From Glycine soja (Eukaryota > Streptophyta > Magnoliopsida > Fabales > Fabaceae): 64,000 nt of DNA. The stretch's first letter is position 1, and each line of letters starts with the position of its first letter. A program made the translations under genes and the position numbers. The notes under the pieces were generated by a model that made no database searches, was not told the origin of the DNA, and saw nothing but the letters and a program-made list of their open reading frames with translations. Shown here piece after piece: positions 11,362 through 21,234 of the stretch. The stretch lies in contig NC_041005.1 in the NCBI RefSeq assembly GCF_004193775.1, forward strand, positions 14,355,865-14,419,864, given 5' to 3'.

Positions 11362-12405
11362 ATTCTTGCATCATCTAAATAAATCATCACCATCTAACCA
11401 GGTACACAACAACTTGGCTAGTGCACCACTAACCTTAGAATATAGTTAGTGGTTCCCCCTTACAGCCTTAACAAAAGCAACAGTAGCGTTGGCCACCTTA
11501 AGGTGCTCCACTCACCACAAAGTCCGAGCAGTAGCCCTCCACTTGGCGACCTCCGCCTCCAAGGATATAAACTTTTGCACCGCCTATTGGTGTCGCAGTC
11601 CATTCTCCTTCATAATTGCCAAATTCCTTTGGAGAAATACCTTGGTAGAGTCAATAACATTCTTCACCCCAACCGACCTAATGAGATTTTTGTCAAAAGC
11701 TGACACAAAGCCAGTCGGGGTCTTCTACTCTAGCTTGTAAGTGGCACCCCACAATGAGTCAACATCACTAGATGTGTACAAATGATCGAGGGAGATGCGG
11801 GGATGAAGAAGGCGATGCCATACTCGCCAAAACAACATCAGGGAGGGCCACTAGAGTCGATGAAGAAGGAGGCAGCATTGGGAGAGCACCAGTGGTCGCC
11901 TCACCGGCACTTAATAAAGGGGCCGCAATGGTGGACGACAACACCATAACAGACTTAGCCTGAGTGGCTAGCACAACAACTTAAATAGCAGCGGGAGAAA
12001 CCTCTTGAACAAAAGCCATAGGAGGAGGTGAAGGAGCAGGATTCGCAACAACAATGGCAGCAATAGGAGCCTTGATGGCCTGTGAAGCCGGAGGCACATC
12101 TTGCGCAGTTGTGAGTCAACCCGTAGTGGGCCCCAAGCTTACAGCCTGCCTCAGGGAGCGGAGGCTCATAGGGTCCTTCGACTTCTTGCGGCCCAACGGC
12201 TGAACAACATCATCCATCTTCCTCTTTACCAACGCAGAGGAAAGAGCACTGGGGGCGACCTCAGCAACAACAACAACAGGACCAACCTCACCAGTAGTTT
12301 GGCCCCCTTCTCCAATGGATGGAGTAGCAACAGACAGTGGCATGGTCCCAACTACAGGTTCGACCTGCATCACGAGTCGCCTCCAAGAGAAGTCATTCGT
12401 AATAC

Positions 12406-12498
12406 CTACAAAACAACAAAGACAATAACACAAACACATGTTAGACGTTCACTGACACCAACCTCATACAACAAACGAGGACAAGGTTAGACATTTAC
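12406..12498 (-). other. 93-bp intron in the antisense ORF (left copy)
   Basis: Minus-strand donor GTAAATG directly after the codons LATLDG, and acceptor TTTTGTAG before GTATTACGAATGAC. The right copy has an intron of the same length and position (61041-61133). A GT-AG intron in this orientation means the frame was meant to be transcribed antisense to the retroelement. Confidence 0.7.
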
Positions 12499-13147
12499 CA
12501 TCCAAGGTAGCGAGAGGATCAATCACCGAAGGAAGAGATTGGATGACCCACACATCCAACGAGGCCGGTAGCTGCTCCAAAATCGCTTTGTTGACTCTCT
12601 CCACAAGGGTCAACAAATCCTCATCATACGACTTGAACCTAGTGGGATAAGACTGCCAGTAGAATGGGAAGCGAGGCTCTCCGTCCCTATTAAACATCAG
12701 TGGCATTCCATCAGCCACGACATTAGCAGCCAGGACCTTAAACAAATGGTCCTTGATATGGTGAAATACGTTTGATTCAAACTCGAATAGCTTCTTGGAC
12801 ACATTGTTCAAGGAGACCCATCCAATCTTGCCTAACAATTTTATTTGAAAGAAGAATAAGATGACCGACACACTAGGCCGGACATTGAAAAAAGGACACA
12901 AAATTTCAAAAGCTCGCACCATCGCCCAACTATTCGGGTGAAGCTTGGAAGGGGCCACATTCAAGTGCTCCAGCAAAGCACACTTAAAAGCGATCAAGGG
13001 TAGAATGACACCCAGGACCTCAAACAAACATCTATACAAGGTAAAGAAAGGCAGAGGACCAGACACTATCCTCAAGAACGGGAGGTCATCACTCCTGCAA
13101 GTCTGAACGGCCAGCTTACAAGAGTCCTCGGGGTTCGCTAGCTTCAC
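12499..13147 (-). pseudogene. PF04195-like domain exon of the antisense ORF (left copy)
   Basis: An open stretch of about 215 codons with family hallmarks: DDLPFLRIVSGP, LFEVLGVILPL, LHPNSWAMVRAFEILCPFF, GWVSL and PFYWQSYPTRF. These match the 'putative gypsy type transposon' family found in antisense ORFs of plant Tat elements. Upstream on the same strand, IAGYEWVRDDVLKYKSCL (13225-13160) is in frame but separated by TAG codons. The right copy (60392-61040) differs by scattered substitutions only. Confidence 0.75.
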
Positions 13148-13384
13148 CTAGCGCTAGCTAGACAATAACAAGGTCAGACAAGACTTATATTTTAGCACGT
13201 CATCCCTCACCCACTCATAGCCAGCAATGGCTGGGGTAGACAAGGATGACCTAACACTCATGTTAGGTCCTATGCGGGGAGACAACCTCATATATCCGCT
13301 ACCGCCGCCGTCGCCAGCTCTTCCCGCACCTCGGAAGCATAATGAGGGAGGATTATAGTAACCGAGACTGGCTCCTCGACAGTT

Positions 13385-13389
13385 GTAGA
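13385..13389. repeat. Target-site duplication of the SIRE-like LTR, left
   Basis: GTAGA, repeated at 15013-15017. The empty right-arm site reads GACAGCCGCAAAAGG, against GACAGTTGTAGAAGG after removing the insertion. Confidence 0.85.
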
Positions 13390-13702
13390 TGTAGAAGCAA
13401 GCTTCATAATGAATCAAGATTGATTCAAAGAGTTTTGATGATAACAAAGATGATGACAAAAAGCTTAAAAGTCAAGAACACTAATGATAACAAAGATTAT
13501 GATCTCAAGAATCAAAGAATGAGTTCAAGATTGAATCAAGTACACTTCAAGGATCAAGAGGAAAGTTGAATTCAAGTTCCAAGAATCAAGATCAAGATTC
13601 AAGAATCAAGAGAAGAATCAATCAAGATAAGTATTAAAAAGTTTTTTCAAAAACTGAGTAGCACATGAATTTCAAAACCTTTTACCAAAGAGTTTTTACT
13701 CT

Positions 13703-13923
13703 CTGGTAATCGATTACCAGTAGCAAAATGGTTTTCAAAAAGCTTTCAAAATGAATTTACAACGTTCCAATTAATTTCAAAATGTTGTAATCGATTACAA
13801 GTATTTGGTAATCGATTACCAGTGTGTTTGAACGTTGAAATTCAAATTTAATTGTGAAGAGTCACATCCTTTCACAAAAAAGCTTTGCGTAATCAATTAC
13901 ACTGATTTGGTAATCGATTACCA
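13703..13923. repeat. Five copies of a GTAATCGATTAC palindrome
   Basis: Copies lie at 13703-13720 (CTGGTAATCGATTACCAG), about 13787-13798, 13806-13821, about 13889-13900 (one base changed) and 13908-13923. Each is self-complementary. They sit in the presumed U3 of the LTR. Confidence 0.85.
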
Positions 13924-14267
13924 GTGATAGTTTTTGAACAAAATCAAAAGATGTAACTCTTCCAATAGTTTTCAAGTTTTTCTGAAATTTATATCTTTTC
14001 CAAATGGTTTTTAAGGTTTTTCTAAAGGTTATAACTCATCTAATAGTTTTCTTGACTAGACTTGAAGAGTCAATAAAAGCAAGGCTTTGATTTGCAAACA
14101 AAAAACTTTTTCTAACAATTCTTTACACAACAAACTTTTGCCAAATCTGATTTCTGAATCTCTTTGAACTTCTTCTTCTTCCTTTTGCCAAAATCCTTCC
14201 AAAGTTTTCTGGTTTTCCAAACCTTGAAAACTGTGCTATTCATCTTTTCATTCCCTTCTTCCTTTGC

Positions 14268-14529
14268 CAAAAAGAATTCGCCATGGACTAACCGCCTGAA
14301 TTCTTTTTGTGTCTCTCTTCTCCCTTTTCCAAAAGAACAAAGGACTAACCGCCTGAATTCTTTTGTATCTCCCTTCTCCCTTGTCAAAGAATTCAATAAG
14401 ACACAGTCTGAGAATTCTTTTTATTCTTCCCTTTCCCACATACAAAAGATTTCAAAGGACTAACCGCCTGAGAATTCTTTTGTATCCCCATTCACAAAGA
14501 TTCAAAGGATTAACCTCCTGAGAACTTTG
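14268..14529 (+). repeat. Five tandem large-loop stem-loops (array A)
   Basis: Stem-loops at 14268-14309 (12 bp stem CAAAAAGAATTC/GAATTCTTTTTG), 14330-14365 (CAAAAGAA/TTCTTTTG), 14386-14420 (AAAGAATTC/GAATTCTTT), 14443-14482 (CAAAAGATTTC/GAATTCTTTTG) and 14495-14529 (CAAAGATTC/GAACTTTG). The loop centres on GGACTAACCGCCTGA in three of the five, with drifted versions in the third and fifth. The period is about 57 bp. Confidence 0.8.
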
Positions 14530-14535
14530 TCTTAA

Positions 14536-14691
14536 CACATTGGAGGGTACATCCTTTGTGGTACAAGTATAGGGTACATCTACTTGGGTTTGACTGAGAA
14601 CAAGAGAGGGTACATCTCTTGTGGATCAGTTCTAGTGGAAGGTACATCCACTAGGTTGTTCAAAGAGAACAAGGGAGGGTACATCCCTTAT
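14536..14691 (+). repeat. Five small stem-loops with constant GGTACA loop (array B)
   Basis: Stem-loops at 14536-14560 (CACATTGGA/TCCTTTGTG), 14564-14586 (CAAGTA/TACTTG), 14600-14622 (ACAAGAGA/TCTCTTGT), 14632-14654 (CTAGTGGA/TCCACTAG) and 14669-14691 (ACAAGGGA/TCCCTTAT). The loop is GGGTACA or AGGTACA in all but the second, which has a longer loop containing GGGTACA. Stems differ but remain complementary. Confidence 0.85.
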
Positions 14692-14793
14692 GGATCTTTT
14701 CTTGTAAAAGAATTTTTATAAGGTTGAAAAGAAATCTCAAGGACCGCAGGTCGCTTGGGGACTGGATGTAGGCACGGGTTGTTGCCGAACCAG

Positions 14794-14800
14794 TATAAAA
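14794..14800 (+). promoter_or_regulatory. TATA box of the SIRE-like LTR
   Basis: TATAAAA, about 210 bp before the LTR end and followed by a pyrimidine-rich tract. It puts both stem-loop arrays in U3, just upstream of the promoter. Confidence 0.6.
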
Positions 14801-15194
14801 ACTCTTGTGTGTTTGTCTCCTTCTTCCCTACTCTTTTAATTTCCGTTGTGCACTTTAATTCCCGGTTTTACTTTTGGTTAAGTTTTTTTTTATTCTTCAT
14901 TTACTTAACAACATAGTGAAAGCCTAAGAAGAGTAATTTTTTAATTAGTAAAGGTTTAGGAATAATTAATTCACCCCCCCTTTTAATTATTCTGAGGCCA
15001 CTTGATCCAACAGTAGAAGGTCGTGCCCTTCCGCGAGGGTTAAAAGTGCCCCCACTAGTTCGACACGAATTCTTCACCCTCTCCGAGGAAGAGGACTTGC
15101 TATTAGAGGCATCTCGATGAGTATCCTTATACAACAAACTGCCTACCGAGATGATCTCTCGATCCATGATAGGTTGTTCAATCGAGCCCCTAGA

Positions 15195-15199
15195 ATCAC
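15195..15199. repeat. Target-site duplication of Athila-like element A, left
   Basis: ATCAC, repeated at 25462-25466. Confidence 0.9.
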
Positions 15200-16625
15200 T
15201 GTTAGTCGATGAATATGACTAACTTTTGTGTATAAAACTTGTGTATATTGTATCAAACTTCTCCAAGTTATAGTTGTTTTGTAATATTATAAGTACTTTT
15301 ATTAAATATAGGTAATAGATAATTTATACTTTTGTTTTGTGTGTTTAATAATCAATTTCTCTCAATTTCAGGTTAATTAGGCAAATTGGCAAAAGTTTTG
15401 TTTTCACCTTCTCGCTAAGCCAATCTTCTGGCTTAGCGAGCATTCGCTAAGTGTGACATTCAGTGGCTAAGCACAAGAATCCAGAAGATGAGCTGTCAAG
15501 TTCGCTGACCGCACCGCTCCAGGTCATCAAGTGCACCGCTTCAGCTCATCTGCTAAGCGAGAGAAGCACGCTAAGCCAAAATCCACTTATGCGCGCTAAG
15601 CGATTTAGATTTGCGCTAAGCGTGCGAGCACGAACCAACCCACCTATTTAAGCTTGAAATCAGATTTTTTTGAGAGAGTTTGGCATTTTTTCTTGAAAAG
15701 CCTCTGCATACACGAGAGTCTGGCCTTGGCTTTTCCATGTGTAGGAAGTTCTAGAGTTCTAGAGAGTTCTGAGAGATTTTGTTGTGTGAAGATCTGCAGA
15801 GATGAGAGCTCGAAGCAGAAGCTGTTTTGAGAGCTTGAGATGATTTTGTGAGTGATTGTGAGATCCTAGAGGTGAAGGAGACATCCTCACCACTTGTATT
15901 TTTGCAATCTTTCATCTTGTTCTTCTCTGTGTTGTAAAGGAGGTTTCCGGACTATGGAAAGCAAAATCCTCTATTGGATCTTCCCTGTAGGTACCTGATG
16001 TAAATATATTTCTATCTATGTAATGATGTTTTGTGTGTTCTCTATGCTATCTGCTTTTCATTCCAGTATGCCTTTACCTTGATCACATAGATGCATGCTT
16101 TGTTAGGATCATTCAACAGTGGAAACTGGTATGATTCTAAAGTCCTTGATAGTACGGGGCTAAGTTGTTGTACTGTCACGAGGAATCGGGGTACAAGAAC
16201 TTAGTTGTGTATGTGTGTCTTAATGCAGTCCTGGTTGAGTTTAGTCTTACAAGAGGAATCTGCGGACGAGGCTTAATCAGGATTAGGCTAGGTTATCATG
16301 AGGAATCGGGGTCTAGCAGTCCATGAGACAACATAGGAATACATGGGCATTGTTAGATAGAGAACATCCATTTTAGCATCAGGAACCTATTAGGAAGAGC
16401 AACGCGTTCTCTACTTGTTTTTACACAGCATTTCTCTTGCGTGATTTTCTTTCTTTTTGCATAGATAGTTTACATACCTGTTCATAACCACAATCATCTT
16501 TTCATACCAGACACCTATTTACCAAAATAGCTTGCCAGATAACACAAGTTCCCCGAGAGTCCGATACTTGGTTCTTACCATTTTATACTACTTGTGCGAT
16601 CCGGTACACTTGTCAGCCACGAACA
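15200..16625 (+). repeat. 5' LTR of element A
   Basis: 1426 bp, TGTTAGTCGATG ... CACGAACA. It contains GCTAAGC heptamers at 15412-15610. It differs from the 3' LTR by scattered substitutions and small indels, which indicates an old insertion. Confidence 0.95.
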
Positions 16626-16631
16626 AGTTTT

Positions 16632-16649
16632 TGGCACTGTTGTTGGGGA
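16632..16649 (+). promoter_or_regulatory. Primer-binding site (tRNA-Asp type)
   Basis: TGGCACTGTTGTTGGGGA, six bases after the LTR. It differs from the usual Athila site complementary to tRNA-Asp (TGGCGCCGTTGCCGGGGA) at four places, all C-to-T or G-to-A, the pattern expected from loss of methylated cytosines. Confidence 0.75.
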
Positions 16650-16796
16650 AGTTCTTTTTATTTGGAAAGTTAGCTCGTTGTTAGGTGTCTATTCTTTATT
16701 TGTTATTCTTTGATTTTTTCAATGAATATTTGTTCTTTAATTTATATTGGTCTTCTCTTATTGAACTGGATAACCGGTGTTCTGTTAGTACTGTTT

Positions 16797-18644
16797 ATGC
16801 ATAGATCTCCCACAGGCACTTTAGTTCCTTTGGACTTAGAAATTGAAGCTACACTGAGAAGGAACAGAACTGAGAGAAGGAAACTTTTGCAAGACAGAAC
16901 AGTTGCATCCATTATTGAGGAAGAGACCCATTTTTCTAATTCATCATCACCTGATTCACCATCATCAAGGGAATCCACTAATCAATTGTCTTAAATTGCT
17001 TGCATGGAAGATGAGCACGACCAGAGGACTACCCTTAAAGACTATTCAAGTAGCTCGGTACCATAATTTTTCACTAGCATCGCACGTCCTAAAGTGCAAG
17101 CGCACAACATCACCTACCCATATTCTTTGATCCATCTGATACAAGGAAATTTATTTCAAGGATTACCTAATGAAGATCCCTATGCACACTTGGCAACATT
17201 TATGTAGATTTGCAACACTGTTAAGATTGTCGGTGTACTAGATGAAGCTATTAGGCTCAGTCTTTTCTCATTTTCACTGGCAGGAGAGGCCAAGAGGTGG
17301 CTCCACTCATTCAAAGGTAACACTCTTAAAACCTGGGAAGAAGTTGTGGAAAAGTTCCTTAAGAAATATTTCCTAGAATCTAAGACTGCTAAAGGGAAGG
17401 CAGCAATATCATCATTTCATCAATTACCTGATGAATCCTTGAGTGAGGCGTTGGAGAGATTCAGAGACTTACTGAGAAGAACTCCCACCCATGGATTCTC
17501 TGAGCCAATCCAACTGAACATGTTCATAGATGGGCTGAGACCACAAACCAAGCAATTACTGGATGCTTCTGCTGGGGGAAAAATAAAGTTGAAAACCCCA
17601 GAAGAAGCAACTGAGCTCATAGGGAACATGTCAGTCAGTGATCATGTCATTCTGAGGGACAAAACCTATCAACCCATAAAGAAGAGCCTGTTAGAGCTAA
17701 CATCACACGATTCTTTGTTGGCACAAAACAAGTTTCTATCTAAGAAACTTGAGATCCTAACAGAAACACTTGGTAAGCTGCCAACTAAACTGTCGATTGG
17801 ACAACCTACACATTCTTCTATTTTGCAAGTCACAGGTTGTACCATTTGTGGTGAAGCTCATGAGACAGGCCAATGCATCTCAACTGAAGAAAACACTCAA
17901 GAAATTCATTTCATGGGGAATCAGCAGAGGCAAGGGTATACTCAAGGAGGTTTTTCAGGCTTCCAACAAGGTCCTTATAATCAGCAAGGACAGTGGAGGA
18001 CACACCCTGGCAACCAGTTCAATAAAGACCAGGGTGGATCCTCAAACAGGACAATTCAACAAGGGTCTAACATCTTTCAGAGGACGACTAAGTTGGAAGA
18101 GATCTTGACTCAGTTTATACAGGTAACGATGTCAAATCATAATAGTACTGAGTCAGTATTAAAGAACCTTGAGGTCCAAGTGGGACAACTAGCCAAGCAG
18201 ATAACTGACAAGTCATCCAATAGTTTTGGAGCAAATACGGAAAATAATCCTAAGGAGGAATGCAAGGCTGTGATGACTAGGAGTAAAAAGTTTGTGGAAG
18301 CTGAGAATGAAGAGAGTGTGGTGTACAAGGAGCAAATGGGTGAAAAGACAAGTGTTGAGGTTAAGGAAAATGATGTAAAGGGTAAAGAGAATCAGGAAAA
18401 AGGGAGGAAAATAATGGTCCAGAATAAAGAAATGGAGAACCAAGAAAAAGAAAAAGAAGGAGAAAAAGAAATAGAAAATGAGAAAAATGAAAAAGAAGAA
18501 AAAAAAATAAAATTTCAGAGAAGAGTAGAAGTGGAAAGGCTGTGGACAAAGGTGTGGAAGTACCATATCCTGTGGTACCTTCCAAGAAAGAAAAAGATCG
18601 TCATTTGGCAACATTTTGGGATATTTTCAGAAAATTGGAAATAA
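16797..18644 (+). pseudogene. Athila-type gag
   Basis: The 5' part (16797-17340) is broken by stops near 16992, 17063 and 17205. From 17346 to 18644 it is open for 432 codons. Retroviral-gag-like sequence is clear: AGEAKRWLHSFKG just upstream, then WEEVVEKFLKKYFLESKTAKGK across the 17346 start, and LPDESLSEALERFRDLLRRTPTHGF and FIDGLRPQTKQLLDAS after it. A CCHC knuckle of the Athila spacing, CTICGEAHETGQC, lies around residues 165-177 of the open part. A Gln/Gly-rich stretch and a strongly Lys/Glu-rich C-terminus follow. It would form the capsid-like particle. The early stops make it non-functional. Confidence 0.85.
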
Positions 18645-18673
18645 CCATGCCTTCTGGCGAAGCTCTGTAGCAG

Positions 18674-19165
18674 ATGCCACTCTACTCCAAATTGTTGAAA
18701 GATATGTTGACAAGGAGGCACAAGTACATTCATCAGGAAAACATCATAGTGGAAGGAAATTGTAGTGCTGTGATCCAAAAGATTCTTCCACCTAAGCATA
18801 AAGATCCTGGGAGTGTAACTATTCCTTGTTCAATAGGAGAAGTCAATGTGGGAAAGGCTCTAATTGATCTGGGAGCCAACATTAATTTGATGTCACTCTC
18901 CATGTGTAGAAGATTGGGAGAGTTGGAGATTATGCCCACTAGAATGACTCTACAATTAGCTGACCGCTCCATTACCAGGCCCTACGGAGTAATTGAAGAT
19001 GTATTGGTCAGGGTCAAGCATTTTATCTTCCCAGCAGACTTTGTGGTCATGGATATCTCTGAAGATACTGACATCCCTGTAATCTTGGGGAGGCCGTTCA
19101 TGTTGACCGCAAGCTGCATAGTTGACATGAGGAAGAGGAAGTTGGAGTTAGGTTTTGAAGACTAG
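18674..19165 (+). pseudogene. Athila-type retropepsin (protease), end of a truncated pol
   Basis: An open stretch of 163 codons that continues a gag-pol frame. The active-site motif is ALIDLGANINLMSLSMCRRL; the DLGA form is usual in Athila proteases. The flap and C-terminal part are TLQLADRSITRPYGVIEDV and DIPVILGRPFMLTASCIVDM. It should be followed by reverse transcriptase, but the sequence passes within about 100 bp to GTCAAGCTAATGACGTTAAA-type DNA (about 19310), which normally follows integrase. The rest of pol has thus been deleted. Confidence 0.85.
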
Positions 19166-19509
19166 AAAATTGATTTTGACTTGTTTGTTGATGACAAGCC
19201 TGCTCTAGAACACAATGTTTGCTTGTGGGTAATGGGAGAAGGTCAAGAGGTTTTGAAGGTGAGAACCAAAACGTAAGATCGCCCAGTGAGGTAAAAACGT
19301 CAAGCTAATGACGTTAAAGAAGCGATCCCTGGGAAGCAACGCAGTTTCAATTTGTGTTATTTTTGGTTTTTCATGCATTTGATCATTGGGAACTTGCTGT
19401 ATAATCTAAACATTGGAGCATATCAGCCTCCCTTTGAATGGTAAAATTAAGGGTTTCAATTTCTTAGGAAATGACTAAGTTTAAAACTTAGAAAATCTTT
19501 TTAAAAATT

Positions 19510-21150
19510 AGTCCTTTCGCTAAGCGCCTGCTTCTCGCTAAGCGCATAATCGTTCATGCGCTAAGCCACGATTTTTAAGTGCTTAGCGCACAACCCTGGC
19601 ATCTGAGGCTGATTAATTCCGCTAAGCTAGCCAAGGTTTAGCTAAGCCAAAATCAATTCGAATTGAATTCAGCTAAGCGACAGACTAATCGCTGAGCGAC
19701 GGCTTCCCTTGACTAAGCGAGACCCAGTGTTGCCAAGCGCAATTCATTACGGCCAGAATTGAGGGCCATGGGGCTGAGCGAGGAATTTGTTGGCTAAGCG
19801 TACTATCTTGCAGATTAAACTGGATTTGATGTAGCTTAGCGCCATTCATGGTCGTTGAGCTTAATCGCTTGCGGCAGTATGCACGCTAAGCGATGCTTTT
19901 AACCACTCAGCGCCAGCTTCTATGCACATAAAATGCATAATTTCAGCTAAGCGAACTAAAGCTTGGCTTAGCGGAAGTTGCAGGTTTTCTGATCTGCAGA
20001 TCCTGCTAAGTGACAACACCCTCGTGCTAAGCCAAATTCTATATATATATATATATATATAATTTCTTTTGAATTTTGAATTTGGCTAAGCGCGGGCCAT
20101 TGAGCGGGAAAATTTGAGAAACCAAACATCTCGCCTTCTCGCTCAGTGAACCTCTCCGCTAAGCGAAAAGAACGAAACGTTCTTAGTGGGTGCAACATCA
20201 GTTACACCCACTTTCCAAAAATTTGTGCCCTTTATGCTCCCTCTCTCCCTCAAATTGCTCTCTGTGTGTTTTGTTTCTTTTGCTTTGCATCCTTTTGTTC
20301 TCATCAATCATTCGCAGCACAAGTAAGTTCCTTGATCTTTCTCTTTGTTATTTTATCAAACCTTAGGATAGACAACTCTAGAGTAGGTTTAAACTTTTAG
20401 GGTTTTGCTGTTTTAAGAATAGTTTAAAATTGAAGACTTTAGGTTCATTTTGTGTCTAAAAACTATATTGAGGGCTGTGCATGTTTAATCCACTAGGTAG
20501 AGGCCCAAAATATGGAAGAAAACGTGCCACTATTTCTGCATTTTTTTTTTCTGGAAAACGCAATGAATTCACTTAGTGCGCTTACCGCGCTAAGCGAGTT
20601 CATCAATAGTTGTTAAATATAGGCATTTTCCTGAAGAACTCACTGAGCGCGCCTACCGCGCTAAGCGATTTTATTTCTTGAGGATGAACACTCATCCACC
20701 TGGTACAGTACCTGTGGCTAAGCGAGGCTGATTTGCTAAGCCCGGGTAACTTAGTAAAAGTTTTTGATTGATTGGCCGCCCGCTAAGCCAGGATCTCCTG
20801 CGCCAAGCGAAATTCCTTGCGGCATCTGCTGAGCTGAGCGGCCCTGTTCGCTAAGCCTACATAACTTAGTGAAATTTTTTCTCAGTTTAGTGCCGCTAAG
20901 CACAACTTATTCTTGGATAAGCGCAAATCCATGCGGCTAACCTTAGGCTTAGCGGGCTCCTTGCCAGCTAAGCCAACTTTGTAGACACTGTAACCTAGCA
21001 TTTTCTGCTAAGTGGCATTCCTATGTCGTTAAGCCCAGTGTCATTTTTTGTGAAGCCCGCTAAGTGACCCATGTCTCGCTAAGTAGACGTGTGTCTTTTA
21101 TGAAGGCCTGCTAAGCGAATGTTGTCTCGCTAAGCGAAGAGTGTCTTTTT
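19510..21150 (+). repeat. Dense GCTAAGC/GCTTAGC heptamer field
   Basis: About 26 exact GCTWAGC copies by eye plus many one-base variants (GCTGAGC, GCTAAGT, CCAAGC), mostly followed by G and mostly in the GCTAAGC orientation. Spacing is irregular, and there is a gap at about 20170-20570. A (TA)n tract lies at 20039-20060. The spacers do not match one another, so this is neither a simple tandem repeat nor a CRISPR array. Confidence 0.85.
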
Positions 21151-21234
21151 CAGTTTTTTTTTTTTTAAAGTTTTTCTTTTGATTTTTTTTAATAAATTGA
21201 GTCATGATCAAATGTTTGATTCCTTTGTCTGCAT
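20170..21234 (+). other. Leader of the late ORF
   Basis: Non-coding. A pyrimidine-rich stretch (20230-20310) leads to a donor-like AAGTAAGT at about 20320. A T-rich tract (21150-21195) precedes the ATG of the late ORF. This could be a spliced 5' leader; no acceptor could be fixed. Confidence 0.35.

Larger units (their letters stand above)
13390..15012 (+). mobile_element. Solo LTR, SIRE1-like (Ty1/copia) candidate
   Basis: 1623 bp starting TGTAGAAGC and ending TTGATCCAACA, flanked by the 5 bp duplication GTAGA. The uninterrupted right-arm sequence proves it is an insertion. It contains five copies of a palindrome around GTAATCGATTAC (13703-13923), two series of stem-loops (14268-14691), a TATA box (14794-14800) and a pyrimidine-rich stretch after it. 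No coding region or second LTR is present. The palindrome and the 3' terminus recall soybean SIRE1 LTRs; the family name is from memory and unverified. Confidence 0.75.
3072..15167 (-). pseudogene. Antisense ORF of the Tat element (PF04195-type), left copy, split by three insertions
   Basis: Reading on the minus strand it begins at ATG 15167 (MDREIISVGS). It continues past the SIRE-like solo LTR (13390-15012) and through a PF04195-like domain (13147-12499), a 93 bp intron (12498-12406), a proline/alanine-rich linker and a coiled coil (11361-11116). After the hAT (3167-11043) it ends with an acidic tail (LDEEEIDAEERAV... DDASV) and a stop at 3074-3072. It is antisense to the retroelement that carries it. 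The right copy (60009-62411) has the same gene order. Nonsense codons shared by both copies (TAG before VKLANPEDS or VKLENLEDS, TGA just before the coiled coil) suggest it was already decayed before the duplication, or that further introns exist. Its biochemical function is unknown. Confidence 0.65.

Noticed and set aside
18213..18614. Minus-strand Phe/Leu-rich ORFs resembling membrane proteins
   Set aside because: They are the complement of the Lys/Glu-rich end of gag.
20039..20060. (TA)n tract as a definite promoter
   Set aside because: A dinucleotide microsatellite alone is not evidence of a TATA box.
19510..21150. GCTAAGC field as a CRISPR array
   Set aside because: The repeat is only 7 bases, spacing is irregular, both orientations occur, the genome is a plant, and there are no cas genes.
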